From NCBI GenBank assembly GCA_004369045.1, contig ML213510.1, positions 173,321-237,320 on the forward strand: 64,000 bases of DNA. The letters are read 5' to 3'. Both the position numbers and the translations under genes were made by a program. Source of the DNA: Heliocybe sulcata (lineage: Eukaryota; Basidiomycota; Agaricomycetes; Gloeophyllales; Gloeophyllaceae). The notes beneath the pieces were generated by a model. It searched no databases. It was not told the DNA's origin and saw nothing but the letters and a program-made list of their open reading frames with translations. Of this stretch, positions 9,783 through 22,007 are shown piece by piece; position 1 is the stretch's first letter, and each line of letters starts with the position of its first letter.

Positions 9783-11754
9783 TTAACCAAATACCCTGAA
9801 CCCTTCCTGTACAGCCCTTTCCGCATCCTTCTCCAACCGTCTCCTATCAACATCCAAGTCCCCTCCTCCCCCGAGCCCATCCACATCCATCCCACCCGCA
9901 CCCACCCCAGGCGCATCCTCAAAGCCCCTCCCCAACAAACTCGCAAACAACTCATCAATCTGCTCTTCATGCCATCCGCCCTTCGGCACCGGCACCATAA
10001 AGTTCTGCAGCTTCTCGTGCACCTCGTACCTTAGCTTTCGGCCCTTGGATGCCTTCGTGTCCACAGCCTTCTTCTTCTGCTTGGATTTGTTGGCTTTTTG
10101 ATTCGGGTAGGCTGCACCCCCAAGTGACGAGTCACCTGTGCGATTCGAGATGATATCGCGCAGCAGCTGTTGGTAAAAGTCCGTGTCGTCGAAGACGTAC
10201 TGGTCTTCCTTGTCCTGTAAGTTCTGCTCGGTGTCTTGGCCCTCCTCTGCATGAGCGATTCGCGGCTTCCCTCCCCGACGCACTCTCGTCCGGGCGCGCA
10301 ATTTCGCTCGGTCTGCGAGAGCCTCCTCTACGAGCTGCACAGCGCTCTTCACGTGATTCTGATTCCTCGAGAACGCATTACGGCTTGATGGCAGCAACAC
10401 CGACGGTGCAACCGCCTGCACTTTTGCAGACCACTTGGTCAGGGTTTGCACCAGATATGGGTGGTACCTGCACAGCACATGTCAGTGCCTTACTCTCACA
10501 GTAACGAGGCATATGAAGTATACTGACGCGTGTTCGAGAGCTCCGGAGGCTTCGCTTGCTTCGCGCAGTGCAGAGTCATAATCGAGCCCGTGATGATCAT
10601 GATTATCACCTATGCGCCGCCGCTTGCGTGGGGGTGGGGAAATGATATCATTTGTCGTCAGAAGAGTCTACTCAGTCGATGAAACTCATGTTAGCACTTC
10701 TAGCAAGGCTTAGAAGGAAGGTGGGTGCGTGCCTCTTGGAATTCAAAGAGCGAGCCGGAAAGGAACAGGGCCTCGTCCATCATTTTATTTAAAGACTCTT
10801 TCACATCAGGGTGTGTTGCGTATGAAGACATGTCGTCTGGCTTCAGGCACAGGTGAGCAAAGTACCACCCGATCCGCGATATCGAGTACCTACCAAAGGC
10901 AAACGGTTAGCTGCTGTAGCAGCCTTCTGGAGACGTATACGAGCATCAAGGATGGAATCCCAGAGAGCCTGGAACGTTCAGGTCAGAAAAATGGCGAGGA
11001 GCGTTGATTATGGCGCAGCGCACCAGTTGTCGCGAGACAGCTTTTCCCTTCTTTCGATCTTCTTCGCGGGTCTGGCGGAGAGTTGAAGATAGATCCTCGG
11101 CAGGTGCTGGAGTCAGTTTTGATGGACGAGGGCCATTTGCCTTCCCGGGCGAGGACTTGACAGACCTGGGCGGAGGCAGATCGTCGACCTCATCGCCTTC
11201 ACTGACAGACTCTGAGGGGATCTCCTCCTCTTCCTCCTGATCACTAGGGTCTTGCACGTCGTCACCTTCATTTCCTGAAGGGTCATGTCCCTCGTCCTCG
11301 TCCTCGTCCTCCTCCAGGAGCTGCTTTCTACTCGTCCGTACCCCCTCATATTTTGTATCGGCTATACTGTCATGAAGCCTCCGGATAGCAGAAGGTCTAG
11401 GTAAGAGCCGGAGTAGGAAGTCAGAGCCGAGAACGAACCAGCCGATCGATACCGTGTAAGAGTCACGTACCCCACGTCCAAATAGTGTTCTCTCGCTGCC
11501 GTGTTTCCAGCGCCAGATTCTGCTTCCTGTTCCTGCGGCTCACGACCTGCATCGTGTATGTCTTCTGGATCAACATCTGCCTCGAAAGATAATACGTAAG
11601 GGGAACGAGATATCGGGAAAGTCCTTGCCAGACACACCTATGGGGGCGGTCTCTTCGAGCTGAGCGATTTGCTGCGCAAGAGACAAGCCTGGGCGCGAGT
11701 ATTTGAGACGGAGTAACAAGAAGATACGGAGAAAAACATACGACTTGAGGCCAT
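9783..11754 (-). CDS. BFR2: Bfr2/AATF ribosome biogenesis protein
   Basis: Predicted 516 aa, eight exons: 11742-11754, 11638-11688, 11471-11576, 11024-11396, 10894-10968, 10733-10840, 10528-10667, 9783-10467. The N-terminus (SLAQQIAQLEETAP) and the following acidic stretch fit AATF. The C-terminal part has DDTDFYQQLLRDII and AVDTKASKGRKLRYEVHEKL, the TRAUB-domain signature, then WHEEQIDELFASLLG. Yeast Bfr2 (534 aa) works in the nucleolus in early 40S processing, as part of the small-subunit processome. Intron 6 (10668-10732) has no GT near the exon end and must use a GC donor (GCACGC); it contains a good TGCTAAC branch site. The first coding exon is only 13 nt. The gene is divergent from the AT-hook gene to its right. 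Confidence 0.92.
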
Positions 11755-12230
11755 TGTGGCGGTCGAGGAGGAAGAATTTGCGGTCACGGGAGTGATCGTC
11801 TGGATCTCGGCAGCAAAAACATGAATTGATGGAATAATGCCATGCGACGAGGCGCTCGTCAGTTTGCGCGGTTCCCTCCCAAGCTTCCCTCACTGCGACG
11901 TCCATCGTGGCCTCCGCCGCGAGCCCCCCTCTGCACCTTTGCCCTCGTAATCTGCCATCCTGGATCCACAGACTTATCCATGTTTAATTGTCAGCAAAAA
12001 TGCCAAAAAAGAGTCTATCGAGTCAGTATTTCCTTCACTGTCGGAGCCGTTTTCCGTCGAATCGTGGTCACACGCCGGATATTCTGCCTCGGGCTCCTCC
12101 ATTGCCCAGGACGTCGCGGTGCATTATAATTTCATGTCACACGACATAATATAATTGCGTGCTCGCACCGAGGCTTCACACCGCATGCTTTCTATCCTTC
12201 GTCGTGACAAAGTACTCATATGGTCGTCTC
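11755..12230. promoter_or_regulatory. Shared upstream region of BFR2 and the AT-hook gene
   Basis: The two flanking genes point away from each other, so these 476 bp should hold both promoters. No TATA box or known operator could be identified with confidence. Confidence 0.45.
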
Positions 12231-15153
12231 ATGATGCTAGATCCTGCAAAACAATCGACTCCCTCAATGTCGCCTTCTCACCCCCATACCGTAGGCGCCG
12301 TCGCAAATCCATTGTCCTCGGACGCGGATGCAGACGAAGAGGACGGTTATGTCTGTCCAATCTGCGAGAGCGAGTGCACCTGTCGGAACAGGGAAGCAGT
12401 AACCACAAGCAATGCATACACCCCCCACCAAAGCGTGTCGTCTCCCGCTCCCTCCTACGTATCCCCTCCCAAAACGAGAATCAGGATAAAGTTGACCGTG
12501 CCGGCGAATATGCGCCTCTCTTCTTCCTCTTCCCAAGCTACGTCCAAGAAGCCATCCGTCCTAAGTCGCGACGGGGGAAGGAGCGCACCCACCGCAGCCT
12601 CCTCCTATGCTCAACCAGTTCAGTTTGCCGGCCCTTCGAACGCCGTCGATCCGCCGCTACCCAAGCGGAGGGGACGGCCTCCCAAGCATGTAGTTGCTGC
12701 GAGGGAAGTCGCCAGGGTCGCCATGACCGGTCAAGGCCAAGGAAGCAGTTCAGTGTCTGTAAGTGCCACCGGACGCAATGCCACCAAGATACGTACCTCG
12801 AAAGCTTCAGCGGTTGGCAAACAGCCGTCCAAGGGCAGAAACACGACCGGGATAACCGCTCGAAAGGTCGTCCCGAAAGTCCTAAAGCGCAAAGCCACTG
12901 CTCCCCCGTCCTCCGACGAGGACGAAATCGAATCGGACATCGAGTCTACTCGTTTCCCGACGTTCATGTCAGCCTCGGCCGTGTCGTCGTCTTCTGGGTC
13001 CTCGTCGGGGGACGATTCTGATTCCGATGATTCATCTTCTCAATTGACTGACGGCTTCGACTCTGATTCGTCCATCAAGGCTGAAGAGGAAAATTATATT
13101 ATTCGAGAAAGTTATCGTAACGATAAAACCAGAGTGAAGCGCGAGCTTCTGGGCGGTGATTCTACTGCCCGGAGGCATGGCAATGGGGATTGGGTGATCA
13201 AGTCGAGGAAGAGGAGTGTGGGCCCGAGTGATGGGGAGATGGAAGTGGATAGCTCGGACGATGACAGTGATTCCGACACTGCAGAGGAGGAAGCGGATGC
13301 TGAGGAGGAAGACGAGCCGGAGAACGAAGGAGATGAGGATGGGGAAGAGGCCGGCCTCGCAGTTGGATCTGGGTATACCGGAGTTGCGACTAGCTGGTCA
13401 GACTCTGAGGAATCCAACTTCGACGCTGATCTCTTCTTTTCCAACCTTACGTCTGACAGCGAGGGTTCCACTCACCATGGTCTTGCTGGCGCCATGTCAG
13501 ACGGCGACGAGACCGAGTCGGACGTCGACATGAACACCATGTCTCTCTCGGCTGCTGCTGCCGCTGGGTTCTCGACTATGTTCGGTGGCTCCGATCTGTT
13601 CAGGCTCGACGGCGGATTGGCTCTCGAAGTCGCGGGAGAATTCAGCGATCAGGCCAAGGACGCTGCCGGTCTTTTGGGCAGCGCTTGGGAATGGGACCTC
13701 GGCGGCGGCGGGAGCGGGAGTTTGAGCGGAGCCGTGATGGACGGGGACGAAGAGATGCGTGATGAGAACGCCTCGCATACTGGTTCACCCACGATCATTA
13801 GCGAGGCTAACGGCGTCGACGAGGATGATTACATGGGTGTCGATCTGCGGGAGAGCGATGGCGAGACAACCGACGATGATTTTGTAGGCGAAGATGGCCT
13901 CCCCACTCAGCGCGCTATGCTCCTTTTCCGATGGCCTACTCCTCCGCCGGCTCCTGTCAAGCTGTCCGCCATCGATCCTCGTCACACTCTCAGCCCGGAG
14001 AGGGGTCAACGTAATGTTAGTGCCTCCGGGCAAGCGGATTCGATCCGCCCCGCTGATGTTCTGGCTGGTCGAGGAAGGACGTATTCTTCTGGAGAGGACG
14101 AAGATGAGCATGAGGGCTCGAGAGGTAGGACTGGGAGCGTTAGCGTTCATTCGGATTCACGTATACCAGTTATGGGTCGGTTTGAGGCGCAGTTCGGAGA
14201 CGCCCAGAAAGTACCAGCTATGGCTATCATCAACGGTCAGAATCCAGTAATCCCCTCACCTTATCCGCGACGAAAGAAAAGGGTCGCCCATGGTACCGCT
14301 ATGGTAGGTGCTGGATTCTTTAATTGGCTGTTCCTAAACTCAGTTAAACTAGGACTCTCCTGGAATGTCTCAGACACCTGGCCAGTCAGGAAGGGCAAAT
14401 TCGTTGATGCAGCCCAACGAAGGGTTCATAACGGATTCCACGTTGCCGGGCGAGGACCCTGCAGGTCCGGCGGCGACCATGGATCTCTCCGATGTTCTCG
14501 ACGACTCTTTCCTCAACTCCGACCAGTGTATGGAAGATGCCGAGGTCTCGACGTCCAGTGCAGCGAGTGACGACGACAACGAAGAGTCTCGGAGTCGGCA
14601 CCTCCGAAACTTGAGTCGATGGGAGCGTATTCCGATGGGTACGTTCCGGCAGACGAGGACAGTCGGGCATGGAATGCCCAGCAGCGACGTCGAGTCCATG
14701 TCAGCTGCTGGAGTGACGGACAGTCCATTCGGGAACACGTTGCGTTGGCCACATGCTGGAAGGCAAGCTGCGGGTTCTTCCCGCGATACCACGCGCAAGG
14801 CTACGAAGAACGTCAGTTCCAAGCCATCCTCGAAGAGAGATCAGAGCGTTGTCATTTCACCTGTCATCCTCCCCGTCGGGGATGGTGATCGTACCCCGAC
14901 CCAGTCGTATGATCAACAGCTGTCATCCATGTCCTATCAGCAGAGCAAGACCCGCAAGGAGTTGAAGAAGGAGAAAAAGATGAAGAGGAAGCTGATGAGC
15001 AAGACTCACTCGCCGCCCCATCATAACCACAATAATCAGCTGAAATATCGTTATCATCACCAGCACCATCCCAACCAAAAGTCGCGCGCATCCAATCAGC
15101 GCTCCAATTTCTTCAATAGTCCTGGATCGTCAATCCCTCCTTTAAACATCTAA
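12231..15153 (+). CDS. Large acidic nuclear protein with Cys cluster and AT-hook
   Basis: Two exons, 12231-14303 and 14353-15153, joined by a 49-bp GT-AG intron, give about 957 aa. I do not recognise the family as a whole. Near the N-terminus is a cysteine cluster, YVCPICESECTCRNRE, that could bind zinc. It is followed by an AT-hook-like PKRRGRPPKH at about residue 146, which suggests binding to AT-rich DNA. The middle is very rich in Asp, Glu and Ser (for example around 13010-13370), typical of chromatin or transcription proteins. The C-terminus has a lysine-rich stretch (KTRKELKKEKKMKRKLM) and a His/Asn-rich tail. The start is one of two adjacent ATGs at 12231/12234; an earlier start cannot be excluded. 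The 3' end is less certain because another coherent frame follows (see findings). Confidence 0.7.
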
Positions 15154-16246
15154 GCGCATGGATTGCGGTTCTCGGTTCTCCTCCGCCCGACGTGCTCCAG
15201 TTTCTCGCAACCAAGTACATACCATCGGTATTGGCCGCTATCATTTGCATTCCATTTCTCATGCACGAAGCACATCATCAGGCGATTCTGAATTGTCCAT
15301 ATGTTCCGGTTCCTTCAAACTGATGACCTGTAGCAACTCCTCCTCACCTGTTGTGTCGATCCTCATATCTATGTCGATCTTGGTGCGCTGGTGTTTCCCT
15401 ACGACACGTCGCTCCTTGTATTTCTCAGCCCTAACGAATCCAATTGCATGTCATGACCATTCCAGGGTGCGCCGCGTTCGCCAAGCCCGCTTGCCTGGTG
15501 TTGTACACGGTAAGTACTTGGATCGAAACCACTGTAACCGAGTCTCTCTTCGTATCGGTACCTCTGCGGTAGAGAGCATGCTGCCTGTCAAGTGGAGGTC
15601 CGCACGGTACAGTAGGTCGGAGATTGGTCGGGCAGGATAGGGCATGTGCGGGGTCAAGTACTGCTTGATTTTCTCACCACGAATAATTCGCACAAATGGA
15701 CGTATTTATAGGCCAGCTGCTTGCCTTGATCAAGGAAAACATCCGTTGTCGGCCAAGTCCTCACTTTCATTAATTAAGTAGCCGAATTTGTAGTGAGGAA
15801 AGTACAGAAGTTGACGGTATGACATCAGTCGACTACTGAATTTAATGCAGCTATGCCTTGGGATAGCCTTCGCCGCCACCCGCAACGGCTGCGATGAGAC
15901 GCCTGGTTTATGCTCACAGGCGTCGAGGACGACGTCGGGCGAAGGGCTCAATAAAGGCGGGCATTGACGGAGATGGAACGGGCGTATAACGCTATATAGC
16001 CGCCGGTAACGGAGAATCACGTTGACGTCGTTTGTGACCCCCTTCTATATTCATTTCGCGTCTGCATCTTGGTACAATCGCCTCCATTATCGCTCGCTTA
16101 AGCTTGGCTGGAGACAACGACCAAGGCCAAGGACTTCGATGTGCGTATTATCTCTTGTGCTCGGCCGCAGCAGCTTAAGAGCCCAGCGATCCTAATCAAT
16201 GTGCTACCAGACTTTCTCCTCACTCAAACCCTTCTAGCCTACGATC
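15154..16246. promoter_or_regulatory. Upstream region of pyruvate carboxylase
   Basis: About 1.1 kb between the AT-hook gene stop and the PYC start. It should include the PYC promoter and 5' UTR. A 5' leader intron is plausible but was not placed. A 67-codon open stretch at its left end is discussed under findings. Confidence 0.4.
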
Positions 16247-19200
16247 ATGGCTGCACCGACGGCGACCCAAGGGCTGCACCCACCAAGGCTTTCAGCCATG
16301 TTTGCAGGATCGCCTAGTGCTCCTGGGACGCCAGTGCATACTATTCAGACGATGCGCAGGAAGGGCGCTGGGCACAGTGGTCCTTTGACGAAGATCTTGG
16401 TCGCTAATCGTGGAGTGCGTATCGACGCGTTTGCTCCAGCGTTCTTTATACTCATGAACTCTTTGCGATGAAGGAAATTGCTATTCGTGTGTTCCGGACT
16501 GCTCATGAGCTTGCCATGCATACAGTTGCTATCTACTCTTACGAAGATCGGCTTTCTGCACATCGTCAGAAGGCCAGTGGACCATAGCTTATCGATTGAA
16601 TCATCTCCTGAATCTTGATGTTCTCCAGGCAGATGAGGCGTACCAGGTTGGCAAGGGCTTAACACCTGTCGCTGCATACCTTGCCCAAGAGGACATCATC
16701 AGAATTGCTCTCGAGCATGGCGTTGACATGATTCACCCTGGGTGTGTTGCCAAATGCTATTTTGCGCAAGGAAGCATCACTTACATGTGCATACAGTTAT
16801 GGTTTCCTGTCGGAGAACGCAGGGTTTGCGAAGAAGGTGGAGCAAGCAGGTCTTGCCTTCGTCGGACCTTCGCCCGAAGTCATCGATTCCCTCGGTGATA
16901 AGACTAAGGCAAGAACCATCGGTAAGCAATTGCTTGTGGACTGCTTTCCATAGTGAGCGGTCGCTGATTCCTGCATCAGCTATCAAGGTCGGTGTACCCG
17001 TGGTTCCCGGAACGCCCGGACCAGTCGACTCCTGGAAGGACGCCGATGCCTTCATTCAGGAGTATGGCTTCCCCGGTGAGTAAATGCATATATCGTCACT
17101 AACTTTCAGCAAGTTCTGACAATGGAACACAGTGATCATCAAGGCCGCTATGGGCGGAGGTGGTCGCGGTATGCGTGTCGTAAAGGAACAGGCCGATTTC
17201 AAAGATGCATTCGAGCGCGCTGTCTCCGAGGCGAAGTCAGCGTTTGGCGATGGCACGGTCTTCATCGAACGATTCCTGGAGCGCCCCCGCCACATTGAGG
17301 TGCAGATCCTCGCTGACGGTCAAGGCAACACGGTCCACCTCTTCGAGCGTGACTGTTCCGTGCAGCGGAGACATCAGAAGGTGGTCGAGGTTGCGCCTGC
17401 GACGCACTTGCCCGAGGAGGTTAGGCAAGCTATCTTATCGGATGCTATCAAGTTGGCGAAGAGCGTCGGGTACAGGAATGCCGGCACTGCGGAGTTCTTG
17501 GTGGATCAGATGGGAAGGCACTACTTCATTGAGATCAATCCCCGTATTCAGGTCGAGCACACCATTACTGGTGAGTATTCACCCTTGACTACAGACTAAG
17601 TTTCTATTATAATTGCTGACTTGCGACCTGCTTTACTTTGCAGAGGAGATCACAGGTATCGACATTGTCGCTGCCCAGATTCAAATTGCTGCGGGTGCGA
17701 CCCTGCAACAGCTGGGTATCAGCCAGGAAGCCATTACCCGTCGCGGTTTTGCGATCCAGTGCCGTGTCACCACCGAGGACGCCGCTCACGGTTTCCAGCC
17801 TGATACCGGTAAAATCGAGGTGTACAGAAGTGCTGGTGGCAATGGTGTCCGCTTGGATGCTAGCTCTGGTTTCGCTGGTGCACAGATCACGGTATGCTTT
17901 TGGCTTAAACAGTTGCTGCTGTCTAACCAGAGTTACATTCAGCCGCACTACGACAGTCTGCTCGTCAAAGTTACAGTTAGTGGGACGACTTATGAGGTCG
18001 CACGCAGGAAGATGCTACGGGCTCTCGTTGAATTCCGTATCCGCGGCGTGAAGGTACGCGATACTTCGCCACTAAACTGACTATATGCATTACACTCACT
18101 CGCTTGTATGCTAGACCAACATTCCTTTCTTGTTCCGCCTCTTGACTCATGATGTCTTCATCGGTGGCAAGACCTGGACTACCGTGAGTTATCGATGTTG
18201 CCATCTTCTTGTCATGTTGTTAACATCCTGGCAGTTCATCGATGACACTCCGGAGCTATTCAAGCTCGTTCAGAGCCAGAACCGTGCTCAGAAGTTGCTT
18301 GCCTACCTCGGCGACCTAGCTGTCAACGGCAGTTCCATTGCGGGTCAGACTGTAAGCATGTTTGGCACGTTGGGGGTATGACAGCTTTAACATTCGCTCC
18401 ATGTAGGGCGAGCCAGGCCTCAAGGAAGAGATCGTCATCCCTTCCTTCCAAAACCGGGACGACCCCAACGGTCCCCCTCTGGACACCACCTACCCATGCG
18501 AGCTGGGCTGGCGTAACATTATTGTCGAGAAGGGCCCCGAGGCATTCGCCAAGGCCGTCCGCGAGTACCCTGGCTGTCTCATTATGGACACTACCTGGCG
18601 TGACGCCCATCAGTCTCTGTTGGCGACGAGGCTGCGGACGCAGGATATGGTGAATATTGCTAAGGAGACGAGTTACGCGCTGGCGAATTCGTACAGTTTA
18701 GAATGCTGGGGTGGTGCGACGTTCGATGTTGCGATGCGGTTCCTGTACGAGGACCCTTGGGAGCGTCTGGTGAGATCCATCATTGAACGGCCTCATCAGC
18801 TGGTTGACGCCTTTGGTCCAGCGCACCCTGCGGAAGCTGGTTCCGAATATTCCCTTCCAAGCACTGGTTCGTGGCGCCAACGGTGTCGGATACACCAGCT
18901 ATCCGTGAGTTCTCTGACTGACATCTGTGTACTTCTTCCTTACACGTCTTCAGCGATAACGCCATCTATGACTTCTCGAAGAAGGCTGTCGAGAATGGTC
19001 TGGACATTTTCAGGGTGTTTGACTCCCTGAACTACATTGGTACGTCTTGAGCATCGTACCTTGCTGGGACATGGTCTCTAACATAGTATTTCAGAAAACG
19101 TAACTACGAAGCATCGCTCAGGGGGACACGTTTACTGACGTTTGCTTAGATGAAACTCGGTATCGACGCTGCTAAGAAGGCTGGCGGTGTCGTTGAGGCC

Positions 19201-21108
19201 GTAGTCTGCTACTCCGGCGACATTGCCGACCCTAACAAGACAAAGTACACCCTGCAGTACTATCTGGACTTTGTTGACCAGCTTGTCGCTGAGGGTATCC
19301 ACGTCTTGGCCATCAAGGATATGGCCGGTCTCTTGAAGCCGGAGGCTGCTAAGATGTGCGACTATGTCATCTCGCGATGAGATTTCAGTACTAATGCAGC
19401 AACTGCAGGTTGGTGGGCTCCATCAGGAAGAAATACCCCGACCTTCCCATCCACGTTCACTCGCACGACACTGCCGGTATCTCTGCGGCGACGATGATTG
19501 CCTGTGCCGCTGCTGGTGCTGACGTGGTGGACGTAGCCATTGACAGTATGGAGATCTAACACCATCATGCATGACTTGTTGTGACGTGTTTGCTAGGCAT
19601 GTCTGGTCTCACTTCGCAGCCCCCGATGGGCGCTGTCTGCGCTGCTCTGGAGCAATCCAACCTCGGCACGGGCATTCGTTATGCCGATATCCAGGCTCTC
19701 AACCTCTACTGGAGTCAAGTGCGGATGCTCTACGGCTGCTTCGAAGCCAACGTTCGCGCCTCGGATTCCAGTGTCTTCGACCACGAAATGCCCGGTGGTC
19801 AGTACACGAACCTCATGGTGAGTGATCTTCACTACGAGGAATCCAGTGGTATTCTAAATGATAATAGTTCCAAGCTGCGCAATTGGGTCTTGGCACGCAA
19901 TGGACAGGTAAAGATGAGGTTCTTCGTAGTGAAGACCTTTGGCACTAATATGAGTCACAGAAATCAAGAAGAAGTATATCGAGGCTAACGAATTGGTATG
20001 TTGAAGCCACATCTTAATGCTTACGTGAGTACTAAACGGTGTTGTTTTCAACAGTGCGGCAACGTCATCAAGGTGCGCTCGGATGCAGAGTATCTACATC
20101 ATGTGCGCTAACTCACCGTCTTAGGTGACACCCTCGTCCAAGGTAGTCGGCGACTTTGCGCAATGGATGACGCAGAATAAGCTCTCCAAGCAGGAAGTCA
20201 TTGACCGTGCTGATCAACTTGACTTCCCGTCCTCTGTCGTGGAGTTCTTCCAAGGGTACCTTGGCCAACCCGTTGGCGGTTTCCCTGAACCGTTGCGGTC
20301 ACGCATCATCCGTGATAAGCCCAGGATCGACGGACGTCCTGGTGCTACCATGGATCCCTTGGACTTCAAGAAGATCAAGGCTGAGCTCCGGAGCAAGTTC
20401 GGCAAGCACATCACAGATACGGATGTCACGTCCTATGTCATGTACCCCAAGGTTTTCGAGGAGTACCAGAGTTTCGTCGAGAAGTATGGAGACTTGAGTG
20501 TCATCCCTACGAGATACTTCCTTGGCCGGCCGGAGATCGGGGAGGAGATGCACATCTCGATCGAAAAGGGCAAGACTCTCATTATCCGTTTAATGGCGGT
20601 CGGCCCTGTCGTCGAGGGACGTGCTCAGAGAGACGCGTGGTTTGAAGTCAACGGCGAGGTAGGCTCGTTCATGTTTCCCCGCCGCTACGCGTACTCACTT
20701 TCGTGGTACAGATCCGCGCCGTTTCCGTGGACGACAAGAACTCCGCTGTCGAGACGGTCTCGCGCGAAAAGGCGACCTCTGACCCTGGATCCGTGGGTGC
20801 CCCCATGTCTGGTGTTGTCGTCGAGGTAAGGGTCAAGGAGGGCCAAGAAATCAAGAAGGGCGATCCTCTGTGTGGTAAGTGCATTTGTTGGTTCTGATGT
20901 GGTGGTTTGGTGCCTAAACCTTTTGATAGTGCTGAGCGCTATGAAGATGGAGTCGGCAGTCACGGCGCCCGTCTCAGGGCACGTGAAACGCGTCGCCGTT
21001 CACGAAGGTGCGTACACGTTATGTCAGGTATGAGATACTGTAGAACTCACGGGTATTTTAGGCGACTCTATCAATGGCGGCGACCTGTGCGTCGAGATTG
21101 TTCACTAA
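16247..21108 (+). CDS. PYC: Pyruvate carboxylase
   Basis: Biotin enzyme that carboxylates pyruvate to oxaloacetate with ATP and bicarbonate, the main anaplerotic step; cytosolic in most fungi. There are 24 coding exons and 1199 aa, the usual length. Exon ends: 16414, 16572, 16741, 16921, 17075, 17570, 17891, 18053, 18183, 18351, 18769, 18904, 19039, 19099, 19355, 19545, 19817, 19907, 19995, 20072, 20658, 20874, 21007, 21108. Biotin carboxylase domain: residues about 48-500, with glycine loop [11 protein letters not shown] and HIEVQILAD. Carboxyltransferase domain: about 565-840, with [11 protein letters not shown] and metal site HVHSHDTAG. Biotinyl domain: C-terminal, with SAMKMES and the biotinylated Lys at about 1164. 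Exon 14 is only 5 nt (19095-19099) and completes the conserved NYIENMKLG. Intron 2 (16573-16628) most likely has a GC donor, preserving HRQKADEAYQ. The ATG at 16247 gives no clear mitochondrial presequence. Confidence 0.97.
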
Positions 21109-22007
21109 ACTGGGCAGGTTACAGAAGTTTCCAAAAACAATGTTGTACTTTTCATCGTCCTGTATTTCGTATATTTGAATCAACGTATAGAGTTCATCAC
21201 CTTCCGAAACGCGAATAGATGAGACTGCAAAGGCGAAAGAGCTCTCCAAACCGCAACTCTGACCCTATCATAGACCAAAGCATTGCGTGACTCTAGGATA
21301 AGGCCATGACATTGCGATAGCATGCCATTCATTTGTCAGGAGGCATGCAAAGGAGATGGACTATGCATCCGGCTGTCAAAAACGGGGACATGGCGACCGT
21401 CAATTTAAAGACGGGATGAGAAGGTTCACTATAAGCACAAGTATCTCATCAGAAACATCAGACGTACGTTCAGCAAGCAGATAGTTGTCGTGAGGACTGG
21501 GACACAAATTGCGAGAAGCGTCCTGTCAAGATTAATTTGATAGTTATGTGATGTCTAGAGTCTTTGCTCAAGCAACATTGAGCAGGAATGGCGCTCTTCC
21601 TCAGCGAGGCCACTCAGCCTCAGAGTCACAGCGCTCTGCAAGGAATGCTCACGTGACGATAACACCTTCGCAATGAGCGTGCTTTTCGAAACCCGCAGAT
21701 CAAGACACTCAGACGCGTTAACGCCGAGACCCCGACCATACCCCAGAAGGGCTAGGAGCAAGGATCCTACAGACCGACATGCCTCGACACTATGACTCGT
21801 GGGGCCACCATAGCAGAATCAAGGGACGTGACCAACCAATTTCCGCGCTAAAGGTCGGCGATCGATCCAGAAACGACTAAGCCTGCGAGCTTGTCTCGCC
21901 TTATGGTACACAAGAGCAGCTGCAGTGACATTCGTCCTGAAATACAAAAGGGGTCTGTCAGTGACCGACTTAGATTGCCCAGAGCCGGGCCGGTGTCAGA
22001 CGGACGT
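21109..22007. other. Intergenic between convergent PYC and nitronate monooxygenase
   Basis: About 900 bp with stops in all frames and no supported gene; expected to be the two 3' UTRs and spacer. Confidence 0.5.
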
